DNA of 64,000 bases from Halorarius litoreus (GCF_024362405.1 NZ_CP101454.1:248001-312000), one strand, 5' to 3'; counted from the first letter of the stretch, positions 1-10,292 are shown. A program made the numbers and translations. Notes: generated from the sequence alone by a model not told the origin.

Positions 1-298
1 CGCGCTTGCTCCCGAGCATGTCGAGGACGTAGTGGGTGAGCACACCGATCCAGACGAACCGGAGGTTGCCGAAGTAGATGGGGTACGCGAGGAACAGCGC
101 CAGCACCGGGAGGTTGTGGAGCGTCTTGCGGTGTTTCCCGAACGCGGTGTCGACGTCCGGAAACAGCGCCCCGAGCGTGATGGGGATGAGCACCTGCGCG
201 ATGGTGACGAACGTGTCGACGTTGCCGGCCGGTTCGATGACGTAGCCGAGCCCGATACCCAGCAGGACGGCGTTGAGCACGTGACCCTCTTTGTTCAT
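1..298 (-). CDS. YdjM/DUF457-type membrane-bound metal-dependent hydrolase, partial
   Basis: The gene reads leftward and runs off the window edge, so only about 99 N-terminal residues are seen. They begin MNKEGHVLNAVLLGIGLGYV, followed by hydrophobic stretches. The short motifs FPDVD, then HRKTLHNL, then H-x-V-L-D are spaced as in the YdjM/DUF457 family of membrane proteins with His/Asp metal ligands. The family is predicted to be a membrane metal-dependent hydrolase, but its substrate is not established. The ATG at 298 is the first start before a short gap to the decayed gene downstream. Family assignment is from motif recognition only. Confidence 0.75.
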   Translation of the reverse strand, partial: MNKEGHVLNAVLLGIGLGYVIEPAGNVDTFVTIAQVLIPITLGALFPDVDTAFGKHRKTLHNLPVLALFLAYPIYFGNLRFVWIGVLTHYVLDMLGSKR

Positions 299-353
299 CT
301 ACCCGGGGCGACGGCGGGCACCCTTACAAGGGTTGTTGCCGCGGCACCCCGGT

Positions 354-1309
354 TCAGGAGGGCGGATCGATGTCGTCCTCTTCGAGCGGGTTGACGCGGC
401 CGGTCGCCCGCTCCTGCAGCTTGTCGACCGACTGCTGGAGCCGCGTCCCGACGTCGAGCGACCGCTTGGTCATGATGACGGTCGACCCCGCACGCTCGGC
501 GACCGTCTCGGGGATCGTCCCGAAGAGGAACTTCTGGAACACGCCCTCGCGGGTCGCGCCGATGATGGTCAAATCGTGGTTCGCGCTCTCGGCGACGAGC
601 GCGCCCACGACGTCGTCGTCCTCCAGCAGGATGGTCTCGCAGTCGACGCCCGGTACGGAGTCGCGGGCGGTGTCGAGCATCTCCTGGGCGTATTCGCGTG
701 CCTCTTCGGAGGCGCCCGGCGCGCGGACGTACACGGGGTGGAGCGTCGCGCCGGTCTCCCCGGCGATGGCGGCCGCGGTCTCGATGGCGAGTGCCGCGTG
801 CGGGCCGCCCGCCGTGGGGAGGAGGATGGGGTCGACGACGCCGTCGGCGTCCATCCCGATCTTCTCGACGAAGACGTCACCGCCGGCCTCGGTGACGATG
901 CGGTCGACGTTGCTCCCGAGGACGGCGTCTCGGCGGTGGGTTCGCCGCCCCTTCCAGCCGACGACGACCGCGTCGCTGTCGTGCTGGATGATGGTGTTCA
1001 GGATGGCCGCCGCGGCGTTGTGGCCGATACGTATCGTCCCGCTGACGGGGACGCCGCGGGGATGTCGAGGACGGGATAGATGAACCGGAAGAACCACTCG
1101 GAGAAGCTCGCGAGGTAGAACGCGGCGCTGGCGGGGTAGCCGAGGATCATCGTCCACCCCATAATGTAGGTGAGGTTCGAGTCGAACGTGTTGGCGACGA
1201 ACATGTAGCCGCCGCCGCTCTCCTGGTAGATGGAGGAGAACTCGACGTAGGCGGCGGCGGTGAACCCCGCGACGACCGCCGCGAGGAGGAACGAGCCGAT
1301 GGCGACGGC
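354..1309 (-). pseudogene. Remnant of an APC amino-acid permease fused to universal stress domains
   Basis: Two pieces of one family lie in different frames. At 1309-1045 about 88 residues match the early part of an APC-superfamily amino-acid permease (AYVEFSSIYQESGGGY, then a hydrophobic GYPASAAFYL segment). At 1040-354, in another frame, there are 228 residues of universal stress (UspA) sequence: the tail of a first domain (DAVVVGWKGR) and a nearly complete second domain ending in TIIGATREGVFQKFLFGTIP. Haloarchaeal proteins of this class join a twelve-helix permease to two cytosolic USP domains. Here the initiating region, most transmembrane helices and the start of USP domain 1 are missing, so a large internal deletion with a frame change has occurred near 1043. 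A shorter USP-only product might still be translated, but I see no convincing start. Confidence 0.75.
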
Positions 1310-1402
1310 GCATCGTTCGCTCCCGGTTCGGACATACCCTGTAACCCGACACCCAGATGATATGAACTCCCCCACGGTGGTGCCGGAAGCGACTTCGGGG
1401 CG

Positions 1403-1927
1403 CTACGGCACCGACTGCCGCTCGACCGCCACCAGCACGTCTTCGAGCGCCTGCCGCGCGGTGTGCTCCTTGATTTCGAGGCGGGAGCCGTCGAACTGGT
1501 ACCGTTCTACTGTCGTGTACGTCTCGCCGGTGCCCCACTCGCCCCGGTACGCCACACCGATGTAGACCGTCCCGACGGGCTTCTCCTTCGAGCCGCCAGC
1601 TGGCCCAGCGATACCCGTGGTGGCGACCCCCCACGTCGTCCCGGCGGTGTCACGCGCGCCAGCGGCCATCTGCCGGGCGACGGGTTCGGAGACCGCACCC
1701 TCGCTGTCGAGCGACTCGCGGGAGACGCCCAGCAGTTCCATCTTCGCGTCGTACGAGTAGGTGCAGAGCGCCCGGTCGACGTAGTCCGAGGAGCCCGGCA
1801 CGTCCGTCAGCAGGGAGCCGATGAGCCCCCCGGTGCAGGACTCGGCCGTGGCGATGGTTGCGCCGGTCTCGCGGAGGGCGTCGCCGATGCGTTCCTCGAC
1901 GGGTGGGTCGGTGGCGAACTCGCGCAT
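1403..1927 (-). CDS. pncC: Nicotinamide-nucleotide amidohydrolase PncC (CinA C-terminal family)
   Basis: A 174-residue protein of the stand-alone CinA C-terminal domain. This family deamidates nicotinamide mononucleotide to nicotinate mononucleotide in pyridine-nucleotide salvage. The hallmark motifs are present: TAESCTGGLIGSLLTDVPGSS near residues 27-47 (active-site serine region), then YSYDAKMELLGV, VARQMAAGAR, and TTGIAGPAGGSKEKPVGTVYIG. The length fits the stand-alone form, with no molybdopterin-binding N-terminal half. It begins with ATG at 1927, about 55 bases from the convergently unrelated GIDE-like gene, and is probably transcribed alone. It acts in the cytosol. Confidence 0.9.
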   Translation of the reverse strand: MREFATDPPVEERIGDALRETGATIATAESCTGGLIGSLLTDVPGSSDYVDRALCTYSYDAKMELLGVSRESLDSEGAVSEPVARQMAAGARDTAGTTWGVATTGIAGPAGGSKEKPVGTVYIGVAYRGEWGTGETYTTVERYQFDGSRLEIKEHTARQALEDVLVAVERQSVP

Positions 1928-1982
1928 GGAGGGGTGGTGGACGCGCGGGCGCTTGAAACCACGCGGCGCTCGGTCGAGGGCG

Positions 1983-2720
1983 TCAGGGGATCAGCCCGAG
2001 GAGGAACGCCAGAACGACGAGTACGAACAGGCCCGAGAGCCCCGAGTACGCGGCCCGACGGAGCGCGCGGCGGGCCGCGGCGCCGGGCGTCCCGTCGTCG
2101 ATGAGCGTCCCGCCGCCAGTGATGCGGACGCCGAGGCGGCGGGCCGACAGGGCGTCGTCGGCCGTGACGCGACCGCGCACCGTCACTGTCTCGCCATCGT
2201 CGAGTCGCGACTCGTAGTACTCGCGGGCGCGCCCCTCGCCACCGAACGGGTCGACGCCGGTCAGCACGTCTCCACGGCCCTGGGGGTCGCTGACGGGGTC
2301 GCGCACCCACGCCTCTGCGAGCCGTAGCTCCGCGCCCGCCGGGTCGACCAGCACGCTCCCCGTATCGTCGGTGACCTCGAACGGGACCGCGTCACGGCCG
2401 GACCCGACGTGCGAGCGGCGTGTCTCGACGGAGCCGTCGACACCCCGGACCGTCCGGAGGTCGGAGGCGCGCCAGGCGTACGCGAGGCAGTCCTGCTCGG
2501 TGAGCGGTGACGTGACGGTGCGGTCGACCCGTTCGGCGACCCCGTGGACCAGCACCTGGCCGGACGCCTCGGTCAGCTCCCCGATGGGTGTCGGGCGCAG
2601 CGACCGGTAGCGGACGGCCAGCCACACCTCCCGGAGCGCGAGCAGGACGAGCAGGCCACCCATCCCCCCGAAGATGGCGACCACCGGGAGTGGGAGAACC
2701 TGCAGCGGTGGAACGGCCAT
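1983..2720 (-). CDS. GIDE-like membrane protein
   Basis: A 245-residue protein with an N-terminal membrane segment (LPVVAIFGGMGGLLVLLAL), a central soluble domain, and a C-terminal hydrophobic hairpin (SGLFVLVVLAFLLGLIP). The central part carries the pattern of the GIDE domain known from the eukaryotic mitochondrial E3 ligase MUL1/GIDE: TSPLTEQDCLAYAWR, then FEVTDDTGSVLVDPAGAEL. No RING finger follows, so no ligase function should be inferred. I chose ATG 2720 because the sequence upstream of it is charged and low-quality and the membrane segment starts right after it. A diverged relative lies at 25328-26242. Function unknown; the topology suggests a membrane-anchored cytosolic or external beta-rich domain. 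Confidence 0.75.
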   Translation of the reverse strand: MAVPPLQVLPLPVVAIFGGMGGLLVLLALREVWLAVRYRSLRPTPIGELTEASGQVLVHGVAERVDRTVTSPLTEQDCLAYAWRASDLRTVRGVDGSVETRRSHVGSGRDAVPFEVTDDTGSVLVDPAGAELRLAEAWVRDPVSDPQGRGDVLTGVDPFGGEGRAREYYESRLDDGETVTVRGRVTADDALSARRLGVRITGGGTLIDDGTPGAAARRALRRAAYSGLSGLFVLVVLAFLLGLIP

Positions 2721-2819
2721 ACTACACGCCGGGTCACACCATCCGGTCTTAACAGTTGACCCGCGGAGACCGGACCCTGCGAGCGTAACACCAAACACGT
2801 CTCCCCCGAACTATCAGTC

Positions 2820-3920
2820 ATGGACGACGACCGGCCGGTGTTCTTCCACCTCATGGCGTACGCCGACGACGCCGACCGCGACGTGGTCGACATGGTGAGC
2901 GGCGACCCCGACTGGGAGCCGCCCGAGGCGCTCCGCGAGGGCCTTCGGTCGTTCGCGGACGCCCCCGTCGCGGACTACCAGTACCCGCCGAGCGAGGGGC
3001 TCGGCGAGTTGCGAGAGGAGATCGCCGCGCGTCGCGGCGTCGACGTGGAGCGCGTCGTCATCACCAACGGCGCCGGGGAAGCGAACTACCTCGCGATGGC
3101 CTGCGGGCTGGAGGCGCACACCGGGAACGAGGTCGTACTCACCGACCCCGTCTACCCCTACTACTCGGGCCGGACGGAGATGCTCGGGGGCGACGCGCGG
3201 TTCGTCCCCGTCGACGAGGACGGGACACTCGACCCCGATGCGGTCAGGGCAGTGGCGAACGACGACACCGCGCTCGTCGTGGTCTGCTCGCCGAACAACC
3301 CCACGGGAGCCGTCTACGGCGAGTCCGTGAAGCGAGAACTCGTCGACATCGCCGAGACGCACGACGCCCTGTTCGTGTCGGACGAGGTGTACGACCACTA
3401 CGACTTCTCCGGCGACTTCCACCCGGCGCTGTCGTTCGACTCGCCGAACGTGGTGGTCACCAACTCGTTCTCGAAGTCGATGGCGACCACGGGACTGCGC
3501 GTGGGGTACGCCATCCTCCCCGACCACCTCGTCGACCCCGCGCGGACCCGACACATGCTCACCAACGTCGCTGGCTCGGCACCCGGACAGTACGCCGCAC
3601 TCCGGGCGCTCAGAGAGACGCCACCCGACTACTACGCCGCGAATCGAGCGATGCTGCGCGAGCGCGTCGACGCCTTCTGTGACGCGCTCGACGAGGCGGG
3701 CGCCGACTACACCCGCCCTCGTGGCGCGTTCTACGTGCTCGTCCGGTTCGACGGCTACCCGGGCACCCTGGAGAACGTCGAGCGACTCATCGACGAGGCC
3801 GGCGTCGCGGGGATGCCCGGCGAGGCGTTCGGTTCCTCCAGGGAGGACTGGATTCGGTTCGCACTCGTCACGCCGCGCGCCGAGGAGGCCGCCGAGCGGC
3901 TGGCCGACCACTTCGGCTGA
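2820..3920 (+). CDS. PLP-dependent class I/II aminotransferase
   Basis: A 366-residue fold-type I aminotransferase. The pyridoxal-phosphate lysine is K219 in NSFSKSM, which is followed by the expected GLRVGY with the phosphate-binding arginine. CSPNNPTG and VSDEVYDHYDF supply the Asn and Asp that contact the cofactor, and IRFALVTP near the C-terminus holds the substrate carboxylate-binding arginine. The family includes aspartate, aromatic and alanine-type enzymes, and the sequence does not let me pick the substrate. The ATG at 2820 follows closely on a divergent promoter region shared with the GIDE-like gene. Cytosolic enzyme of amino-acid metabolism. Confidence 0.9.
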   Translation: MDDDRPVFFHLMAYADDADRDVVDMVSGDPDWEPPEALREGLRSFADAPVADYQYPPSEGLGELREEIAARRGVDVERVVITNGAGEANYLAMACGLEAHTGNEVVLTDPVYPYYSGRTEMLGGDARFVPVDEDGTLDPDAVRAVANDDTALVVVCSPNNPTGAVYGESVKRELVDIAETHDALFVSDEVYDHYDFSGDFHPALSFDSPNVVVTNSFSKSMATTGLRVGYAILPDHLVDPARTRHMLTNVAGSAPGQYAALRALRETPPDYYAANRAMLRERVDAFCDALDEAGADYTRPRGAFYVLVRFDGYPGTLENVERLIDEAGVAGMPGEAFGSSREDWIRFALVTPRAEEAAERLADHFG

Positions 3921-3970
3921 ATCGCGCGTCGGGCGCGGTTTTATCCCGGTGCCGCCACGAGTGGTAGAGA

Positions 3971-5554
3971 ATGGCAACCAAGACTGCTGCCTACGACTAC
4001 GTCGTCGTGGGCGCGGGGTCTGCCGGATGTGTCCTCGCGAACCGCCTCTCGGCGGACCGCGACACCTCGGTGCTCCTGCTCGAAGCCGGCGAGCCGAACG
4101 AGAAACGCGAGATAGACATCCCGGCGGCGTTCCCAGAGCTGTTCAAGTCCGACATCGACTGGGAGTACTACACCGAGCCCCAGCCCGAACTCCACGACCG
4201 CGAGCTCTACTGGCCGCGCGGGAAGGTCGTCGGCGGCTCGTCCTCCATCAACGCGATGATCTACATCCGCGGGCACCCCCACGACTACGACACGTGGGCC
4301 GAACTGGGCAACGAAGGCTGGAGCTACGACGACGTGTTGCCGTACTTCGAGCGGGCCGAACACTTCGCCCCCGGGGCGACGAAGTACCACGGCCAGGGCG
4401 GCCCGCTCACCGTCAGCGAACCGCGGTCGCCGAACACCCTCTCGGAGGCGTTCGTCGACGCCGCCGCCGAGGTAGGCCACGAGCGCAACGACGACTTCAA
4501 CGGGGAGCAGCAGGAGGGCGTCGGCCTCTACCACCTCACGCAGAAGAAAGGAAAGCGCCACAGCGCCGCCGACGCCTACCTGAAGCCCGCGCTCGACCGG
4601 CCGAACCTCACGACCCGGACGGGGGCACAGGTGACGCAGGTGACGTTCGACGGTGACCGGGCGACCGGCGTCGAGTTCGAACAGGACGGAACACGGCTCC
4701 GTGCGGACGTGACCGAGGAGGTGCTGCTGAGCGCCGGCGCGGTCAACTCCCCGCAGTTGCTCATGCTGTCGGGCGTCGGCGACCCCGAGCACCTCGCTGA
4801 CCACGACATCGCCGTCCAGCAGGCACTCCCTGGTGTGGGCCGGAACCTGCAGGACCACCTGTTCGCGTTCGTCATCCACGAGAGCACCTCGGAGGCGGGC
4901 ATCGACGACGCCGAAAAGCTCCGGAACCTCGCGAAGTACTTCCTCCTGAAGCGCGGCCCCCTGACCTCGAACGTCGGGGAGTCGGGGGGGTTCGTCCGTA
5001 CCGAACCGGACCTCCCGGCCCCGGACCTCCAGTTCCACTTCGCGCCGTCGTACTTCATGAACCACGGACTGGACAACCCCGACGAGGGGTTCGGGCTCTC
5101 GGTCGGCGCGACCCAGCTCCGCCCGGAGAGCCGGGGGCGCATCTCGCTTTCCTCGGCGGACCCGTTCGACCACCCGAACATCGACCCGAACTACTGCACC
5201 GAGGAGAAAGACATGGAGGTGCTCGTCGAGGGCGTGAAACAGGGCCGCGAAATCCTACAGGCCAGTCCGTTCGACGACCACCGGGGGCGGGAGGTGTGGC
5301 CCGGCGAGGACGTGGAGACCGACAGCGAGATTCGCGAACACGTCCGAGAGACCGCCCACACCGTCTACCACCCCGTCGGGACGTGCAAGATGGGCGACGA
5401 CGAGATGGCCGTCGTCGACGACGACCTCCGGGTGCGGGGCGTCGAGGGCCTGCGCGTGGTCGACGCCTCGGTGATGCCCACCCTCGTCGGGGGGAACACG
5501 AACGCGCCGACCATCATGATCGCCGAGAAGGCCGCGGACCTGATCCGGGGCTGA
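3971..5554 (+). CDS. GMC-family FAD-dependent oxidoreductase (choline dehydrogenase-like)
   Basis: A 527-residue glucose-methanol-choline oxidoreductase. The N-terminal FAD site is [16 protein letters not shown] near residue 14. The GMC signature 1 region reads [22 protein letters not shown], and signature 2 lies around [17 protein letters not shown]. The catalytic His region is [10 protein letters not shown], with [13 protein letters not shown] at the C-terminus. The length is typical of bacterial choline and alcohol dehydrogenases of this family. It oxidises an alcohol using FAD; the actual alcohol cannot be told from the sequence, and no betaine aldehyde dehydrogenase lies beside it to support choline. 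It starts 50 bases after the aminotransferase, which may be co-transcribed. Confidence 0.92.
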   Translation: MATKTAAYDYVVVGAGSAGCVLANRLSADRDTSVLLLEAGEPNEKREIDIPAAFPELFKSDIDWEYYTEPQPELHDRELYWPRGKVVGGSSSINAMIYIRGHPHDYDTWAELGNEGWSYDDVLPYFERAEHFAPGATKYHGQGGPLTVSEPRSPNTLSEAFVDAAAEVGHERNDDFNGEQQEGVGLYHLTQKKGKRHSAADAYLKPALDRPNLTTRTGAQVTQVTFDGDRATGVEFEQDGTRLRADVTEEVLLSAGAVNSPQLLMLSGVGDPEHLADHDIAVQQALPGVGRNLQDHLFAFVIHESTSEAGIDDAEKLRNLAKYFLLKRGPLTSNVGESGGFVRTEPDLPAPDLQFHFAPSYFMNHGLDNPDEGFGLSVGATQLRPESRGRISLSSADPFDHPNIDPNYCTEEKDMEVLVEGVKQGREILQASPFDDHRGREVWPGEDVETDSEIREHVRETAHTVYHPVGTCKMGDDEMAVVDDDLRVRGVEGLRVVDASVMPTLVGGNTNAPTIMIAEKAADLIRG

Positions 5555-5595
5555 CGGCCCCCAAGCATACCCGCGTGGCGCCCCTCGTCTCGGGT

Positions 5596-5937
5596 ATGGT
5601 CGACGAAGACTTCGGCACGGCAACCATCGTCTACGAGGACCCGTACGACGGCACCGTCGAGCGGACCGTCGAGAACGAGCACATCGCGTACTTCCAGGAC
5701 CACTGGATACTGAAGGTCGACGAGAGCGACGGCCACGACGTGGTCCGTCGCATCCCCTACGAGCGGGTCCACTACGTCGAGCGGTCGGTCGACGAGTTCC
5801 GCGAGGAGGTCGGCACGCTCACGAACCAGGTCGAGTCGTTCGCCGACGACCTCCGCGAGACGCTGTTCGGCGGCCCGGAGCAGCGAGACGACGGCCCGAC
5901 GCGCATCGACGTCGACGACGGGAGCGAGCGACAGTAA
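5596..5937 (+). CDS. Conserved haloarchaeal protein of unknown function
   Basis: A 113-residue acidic soluble protein. I chose ATG 5596 because it lies just after the GMC gene with a short gap, and the residues from there ([18 protein letters not shown]) read as a beta-rich domain. Further upstream in this frame the sequence is arginine-rich shadow of the GMC gene. The middle alternates beta-like stretches ([27 protein letters not shown]) and the tail is a predicted amphipathic helix rich in Glu and Asp. No catalytic motif is visible. Possibly translated with the genes before it. Function not recognised. Confidence 0.7.
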   Translation: MVDEDFGTATIVYEDPYDGTVERTVENEHIAYFQDHWILKVDESDGHDVVRRIPYERVHYVERSVDEFREEVGTLTNQVESFADDLRETLFGGPEQRDDGPTRIDVDDGSERQ

Positions 5938-5984
5938 CGCCGCGAAACGACACCCTTACCGGCGGCTCCGCCCGACGACACCCC

Positions 5985-7514
5985 ATGCGCGACCACTTCG
6001 AGGTTCGGGATCAGGACGCCGCCGGTCGCATCGGCGAGCTCGAGGTCCCCCGCGCGGGCGTCACCGTGGAGACGCCGGCGCTGCTCCCCGTCATCAACCC
6101 CCACCTCCAGACGATTCCGCCCGCGGAGATCGAGGCGGAGTTCGGCGCGGAGATCCTCATCACGAACGGCTACATCTTCTACAACTCCGACGACTACCGC
6201 GACCGCGCGCTCGACGAGGGGCTCCACGACCTCCTCGACTTCTCGGGGGCCATCATGACCGACTCGGGCTCGTTCCAGCTCGCGGAGTACGGCGACATCA
6301 GCGTCGACACGCCCGAGATCCTGCAGTTCCAGCACGACATCGGGAGCGACATCGGCACGCCCGTCGACATCCCCACGCCCCCGGACGTGAGCCGCGAACA
6401 GGCCGAGGAGGAACTCGCCGCGACACAGAAGGCACTCGAAACCGCAGAGGGGGTCGACGTGGGCGAGATGCTCGTCAACGCGCCGGTCCAGGGCTCCACC
6501 TACCCCGACCTTCGTGAAAGCGCGGGCAGCCACGCCGCCGGGACGGACCTCGACGTGTTCCCGGTCGGGGCGGTCGTGCCGCTGATGAACGACTACCGCT
6601 ACGACGACATGGTCGACGCCGTCGCCGCCGCCAAACGCGGGCTCGGTCCGGCCGCACCGGTCCACCTGTTCGGCGCGGGCCACCCCATGATGTTCGCGCT
6701 CGCCGTCGCGATGGGCTGTGACCTGTTCGACTCGGCAGCGTACGCCCTCTACGCGCGCGACGACCGCTATCTCACCGTCCGCGGCACCGAACAGCTCGCC
6801 GACCTCGATTACCTCCCGTGTTCGTGTCCGGTCTGTACGGACCACGACCCGGACGAGATTCGGGAGTCGGACGACGACCACCGCGAGTACCTGCTTGCGA
6901 AGCACAACCTCCACATCACCTACGAGGAGTTGCGCCGAGTGAAACAGGCGCTCCGCACGGGTAATCTGCTCGAACTCGTCGACGAGCGCGCCCGGAGCCA
7001 CCCGGCGATGCTCGACGGCTACCGCGCGCTGCTCGACCACGCAGACCAACTGGAGGAGACCGACCCGACGACGAAGGACGCCTTCTTCCACACCTCCGCC
7101 GAGAGTTCGCGCCGGCCCGAGGTCCTGCGCCACCACCAGCGGCTCGACCGGCTCGCCGTCGACGGCCAATCGGTGTTGCTGACCGAGGGCGAGAACAACC
7201 GCCGGTTCGACGACACCTGGCGGCTCGTTCCTCCCTTTGGCCCGTTCCCTCGCCACCTCTCGAAGACCTACCCGCTCAACGCACAGGTACCGGAGCGGCT
7301 GTCCAGAGAGGCGTACGAGACGGCCGCCGACGGGGTCACTCGGCTGGTCGAACTCAACCCGGACGTAGCGTTCACCGTCGGTCACTTCTCGTGGCCGGAG
7401 AGCGCGCTCGACCAGTTGCCCGAGGGGGTCGACACCATCAATCTCGACGAGGAAGACGGGCCCGGGCCCGAGTCGCAAGAAGAAAACCCGGCCGGAGAAG
7501 AGAGGGAACAATGA
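5985..7514 (+). CDS. tgtA: Archaeosine tRNA-guanine transglycosylase TgtA
   Basis: A 509-residue archaeal tRNA-guanine(15) transglycosylase. It exchanges guanine-15 in the tRNA D-loop for preQ0, the first tRNA-bound step toward archaeosine. The catalytic barrel contains [13 protein letters not shown] with the candidate nucleophile D93, and [10 protein letters not shown] and [17 protein letters not shown] further on. The zinc site is CSCPVC followed by H (near residues 280-288). The length fits the haloarchaeal version, which has lost the C-terminal PUA part found in some archaeal TGTs. Its TGA overlaps the ATG of arcS (ATGA), so the two archaeosine enzymes are translationally coupled. Confidence 0.95.
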   Translation: MRDHFEVRDQDAAGRIGELEVPRAGVTVETPALLPVINPHLQTIPPAEIEAEFGAEILITNGYIFYNSDDYRDRALDEGLHDLLDFSGAIMTDSGSFQLAEYGDISVDTPEILQFQHDIGSDIGTPVDIPTPPDVSREQAEEELAATQKALETAEGVDVGEMLVNAPVQGSTYPDLRESAGSHAAGTDLDVFPVGAVVPLMNDYRYDDMVDAVAAAKRGLGPAAPVHLFGAGHPMMFALAVAMGCDLFDSAAYALYARDDRYLTVRGTEQLADLDYLPCSCPVCTDHDPDEIRESDDDHREYLLAKHNLHITYEELRRVKQALRTGNLLELVDERARSHPAMLDGYRALLDHADQLEETDPTTKDAFFHTSAESSRRPEVLRHHQRLDRLAVDGQSVLLTEGENNRRFDDTWRLVPPFGPFPRHLSKTYPLNAQVPERLSREAYETAADGVTRLVELNPDVAFTVGHFSWPESALDQLPEGVDTINLDEEDGPGPESQEENPAGEEREQ

Positions 7515-9265
7515 CCGACTACTTCGAGGTCCACGGCCGCGACGGACCCGCCCGCCTGGGCGAACTCAGGCTCTCGGAGTCCCTGCGGACGCCCGCGCTC
7601 GTGGACGACGTGCTCCACGACGCCGGCAGCGAGTGGCGCGAAGACCAGCCCGTACCCGAGGGCGACGACTCGCAGCTCACGGTACTCCCCCATCGGGCGT
7701 TCCCGGCTGGCACCCCCGAACAGGTCGCCGACGCGTTCCAGGTCGAGTACGAGGCCGTCGACTTCCCGAGCGCCGCGGTCGTGAGCGCCGAGACCGCCGC
7801 CGACTACGGCGCGGACGCGTACGTCCTCTCCGGCGGCCCCGGCATCGCAGGCTACGCCGAGGGGTTCGTCGAGTCGCTGCTCGACGTGAAGGACGCGACC
7901 CCACAGGACACCGCACTCTACGTGTCGGGCGTGGCGACCCCCGCGAACGTCGCCACGCTGGCGTGGGCCGGTGTCGACCTGTTCGATTCGGACCGTGCCT
8001 ACGTTCGAGGGACGCAAGGGTTCTACCTCCACACCGACGGCGAGCACTTCCTCGAGGACCTCGACGAACTCCCGTGCGCCTGCGAGGCCTGCCAGACGCC
8101 CCGCGACGAGTTCACCCCAGAGGACTGCGCCGAACACAACGTCAACGCCCTGCGTGCGGAACTCGCGCGGGTTCGCCAGCGCATCCGCAACGGCCGGCTA
8201 CGTGACTACGTCGAGGGACAGGCCCGCCACGAGGCGTGGACGACCGCGCTGTTTCGGAGACTGGACCAGCAGTACGGCTATGTGGAGGAGCGGACGCCAA
8301 TCCTCCGCCGGAACGAACTGCTCGCGGCGAGCGAGGACACCCTGAAGCGCGTCGAGATACAGCGGTTCGCCGACCGCGTCACCTCGCGCTACCGATGCCG
8401 GTTCGAGGGCACACCGCTCGTGCTCGTGCCCTGCTCCGCCCGCAAGCCGTACAGCGAGTCGCAGAGCCACCGCCAGTACTCGCGGGCCATCTCGTATCGG
8501 GGTCACATCGTCTCGATGACCTCGCCCATCGGCGTCGTCCCGAACGAACTCGAACTGACGTATCCGGCACAGCACTACGATTCGGTGGTGACGGGCGAGT
8601 GGTCCGAGGGCGAGTACGCGTTCGTCGCCGCGGTGCTGAAGCGCTATCTGGAGCGGAACGGCGACACCTACCCCGAGCTCATCGCGCACGTCCCCGACGA
8701 CTACCGCCCCATCTGCGAGCGCGTCGAGGACGAACTCGGCGTGGAGTTCACCTACACCGTCGAGGACCACCCGACGACCGACGAGTCGCTCGCGAATCTG
8801 TCGAACGCGCTGGCGGGCTACGAGCAGTACAGCAAGCGCGAGCGCGAGCACCACACCGTCCGGGCGATTGCGGACTTCCTGCTCGGCGACGCCGCGGGCG
8901 ACGCCCTCTTCCAGGACATCCAGACCGGCTCGCGGTACCCGAAACTCCGCGTGACCCACGAGGGAGAGCAACTCGCCACGATGGTCGCCCAGTACGGCAC
9001 GCTCTCCTTCACCCTCGAAGGCGCGAAACACTGGGTCGAGAGCGACGCCCCCGTGAAGCGCGTCGAGATCGACGCGTTCGTTCCGCAGGGAAGCGTGCTC
9101 GCACCCGGTGTCGTCGACGCGAGCGACGACATCCGGCCCGGCGATGAGGTCGTCATCGAGGGGCCGAAGTGCTTCGCCGTCGGGCGAGCGGAGATGTCCG
9201 GGCCGGAGATGGCCGAGTCGACACGCGGCATCGCCGTCGAGGTCAGACACAGCGAGGAGCGGTGA
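7511..9265 (+). CDS. arcS: Archaeosine synthase subunit ArcS (TgtA2)
   Basis: A 584-residue paralogue of TgtA that has lost transglycosylase activity. In archaea ArcS, alone or with a radical SAM partner (RaSEA), turns preQ0-15 tRNA into archaeosine by adding lysine and cleaving it. The N-terminal half is TGT-like, with a cysteine cluster PCACEAC. The central ArcS motif [14 protein letters not shown] spans residues 307-320, with the key lysine at K312. The C-terminal PUA domain begins near [16 protein letters not shown] and ends with [21 protein letters not shown] chose ATG 7511 because it overlaps the tgtA stop and the next residues ([18 protein letters not shown]) mirror the TgtA N-terminus. 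The likely RaSEA gene is at 26715. Confidence 0.93.
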   Translation: MTDYFEVHGRDGPARLGELRLSESLRTPALVDDVLHDAGSEWREDQPVPEGDDSQLTVLPHRAFPAGTPEQVADAFQVEYEAVDFPSAAVVSAETAADYGADAYVLSGGPGIAGYAEGFVESLLDVKDATPQDTALYVSGVATPANVATLAWAGVDLFDSDRAYVRGTQGFYLHTDGEHFLEDLDELPCACEACQTPRDEFTPEDCAEHNVNALRAELARVRQRIRNGRLRDYVEGQARHEAWTTALFRRLDQQYGYVEERTPILRRNELLAASEDTLKRVEIQRFADRVTSRYRCRFEGTPLVLVPCSARKPYSESQSHRQYSRAISYRGHIVSMTSPIGVVPNELELTYPAQHYDSVVTGEWSEGEYAFVAAVLKRYLERNGDTYPELIAHVPDDYRPICERVEDELGVEFTYTVEDHPTTDESLANLSNALAGYEQYSKREREHHTVRAIADFLLGDAAGDALFQDIQTGSRYPKLRVTHEGEQLATMVAQYGTLSFTLEGAKHWVESDAPVKRVEIDAFVPQGSVLAPGVVDASDDIRPGDEVVIEGPKCFAVGRAEMSGPEMAESTRGIAVEVRHSEER

Positions 9266-9312
9266 GCGACCGGGAGCGGTAACGCTAACACCTCGGCACG
9301 ACAGGTCCGCCC

Positions 9313-9789
9313 GTGACCACCCGCTCGTCAGCCCTCCCGTACGCAGCCGTGACTGCGCTCGCGCTCCTGTTCGGCGCGTCGAACGCCGTCCGACAGTACC
9401 TCCCCGTCGTCCTCGGGGTTCGGGGTACGACGCCGGCCGAACTGAGCGGCTACCTTCTCGGGGCCAGCCTCGTGAACGCGCTGCTCGTCCCCGTCGGAGC
9501 CGCTGTCGTCGGCTACGCCTTCGCCGACGGACTGGCCGTGGCGGCTCGGCTCGCCGTCACGGTCGCCGTCACCCTCCTGCTCGCAGCGCTCGGCGTCCTC
9601 GTCGGCTTCGGCGTCACCCTCACGTTCGTCCTCGACATCGAGGCCAGCGCCGGCTCGCTGGTCGGCCAGTTCCTGTCCGCGGCCGTGGTTGGCCTCACGA
9701 ACGGCCTGACGCTCACCGTCGCCGTCGTCGCCGGTGCGGCCGTCCGCCGGCTCCGTGCGCGACCCGCGTCTCCAGAACCCACTCCGTAG
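9313..9789 (+). CDS. Four-helix membrane protein, unknown function
   Basis: A 158-residue integral membrane protein with a GTG start. Hydrophobic segments lie at about residues 8-28 (AAVTALALLFGAS), 45-72, 82-105 (LAVTVAVTLLLAALGVLVGF) and 118-145 (SAAVVGLTNGLTLTVAVVAGAAV), with a short basic tail. No transporter or enzyme signature is visible. It sits 47 bases after arcS in the same direction and may be read from the same transcript, but nothing ties it to archaeosine. Function not recognised. Confidence 0.75.
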   Translation: MTTRSSALPYAAVTALALLFGASNAVRQYLPVVLGVRGTTPAELSGYLLGASLVNALLVPVGAAVVGYAFADGLAVAARLAVTVAVTLLLAALGVLVGFGVTLTFVLDIEASAGSLVGQFLSAAVVGLTNGLTLTVAVVAGAAVRRLRARPASPEPTP

Positions 9790-9827
9790 GGCGGAAGCCT
9801 TTCCATCCCGCCAGCCGACGACCGGGT

Positions 9828-10223
9828 ATGGACGAAGTCGACCTCGGGATTCCGAAAGGCATCCTCGACTCGCTCCCCGAAGACGGGGCGAACGCCGGCA
9901 AGGACATGGAGCGCGCGCTGGAGGACTACGAGCGGCGCGTGAACGCAGCCATCCGGACCGCCGAGAGCGACGCGGAGGCCGCGAGTCAGGTGTTGAACGT
10001 CATCGACCACCTGGAGTCACGGGCCCGAACGTACGACGAGTTCGTGCCGGAGCTCCGGGCGTGGGGCCAGTCGCCCATCTACGCCATCGCGTGGCGGAAC
10101 TTCTGCGTCTCGCTCATCGACCAGTTCTACGAGCACGAGGAACTCGCCGCGCGACTCGACCGCGAACGCAACGCTCGTATCGTCGACGACGGGATTCGGC
10201 TCTCGGACGCCTACAAGGACTAA
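9828..10223 (+). CDS. Conserved haloarchaeal soluble protein, unknown function
   Basis: A 131-residue acidic, largely helical protein beginning MDEVDLGIPKGILDSLPEDG. Long Glu/Ala/Arg-rich helices cover residues 25-65 (LEDYERRVNAAIRTAES) and 105-125 (EHEELAARLDRERNARIVDD), with an aromatic core between them (PIYAIAWRNFCVSLIDQFY). The ATG at 9828 follows a short leader after the preceding membrane protein. No known motif is visible. It is probably a small cytosolic protein conserved among haloarchaea, with no assigned role. Confidence 0.7.
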   Translation: MDEVDLGIPKGILDSLPEDGANAGKDMERALEDYERRVNAAIRTAESDAEAASQVLNVIDHLESRARTYDEFVPELRAWGQSPIYAIAWRNFCVSLIDQFYEHEELAARLDRERNARIVDDGIRLSDAYKD

Positions 10224-10292
10224 GCAGATTGGTATCGGAGCATCATCCGATTCTGAAGAAATGTTCAAGTAAGCGTACCCATCAGTTAGCCT

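Noticed and set aside
354-1634. A single 426-codon minus-strand gene
   Set aside because: Only the last 228 residues are meaningful (USP). The upstream part is out of frame with the permease fragment and overlaps pncC in another frame.
2814-3977. A 387-codon minus-strand frame over the aminotransferase gene
   Set aside because: The plus strand encodes a clear aminotransferase with K219 and all family motifs; the minus frame has no recognisable domain.
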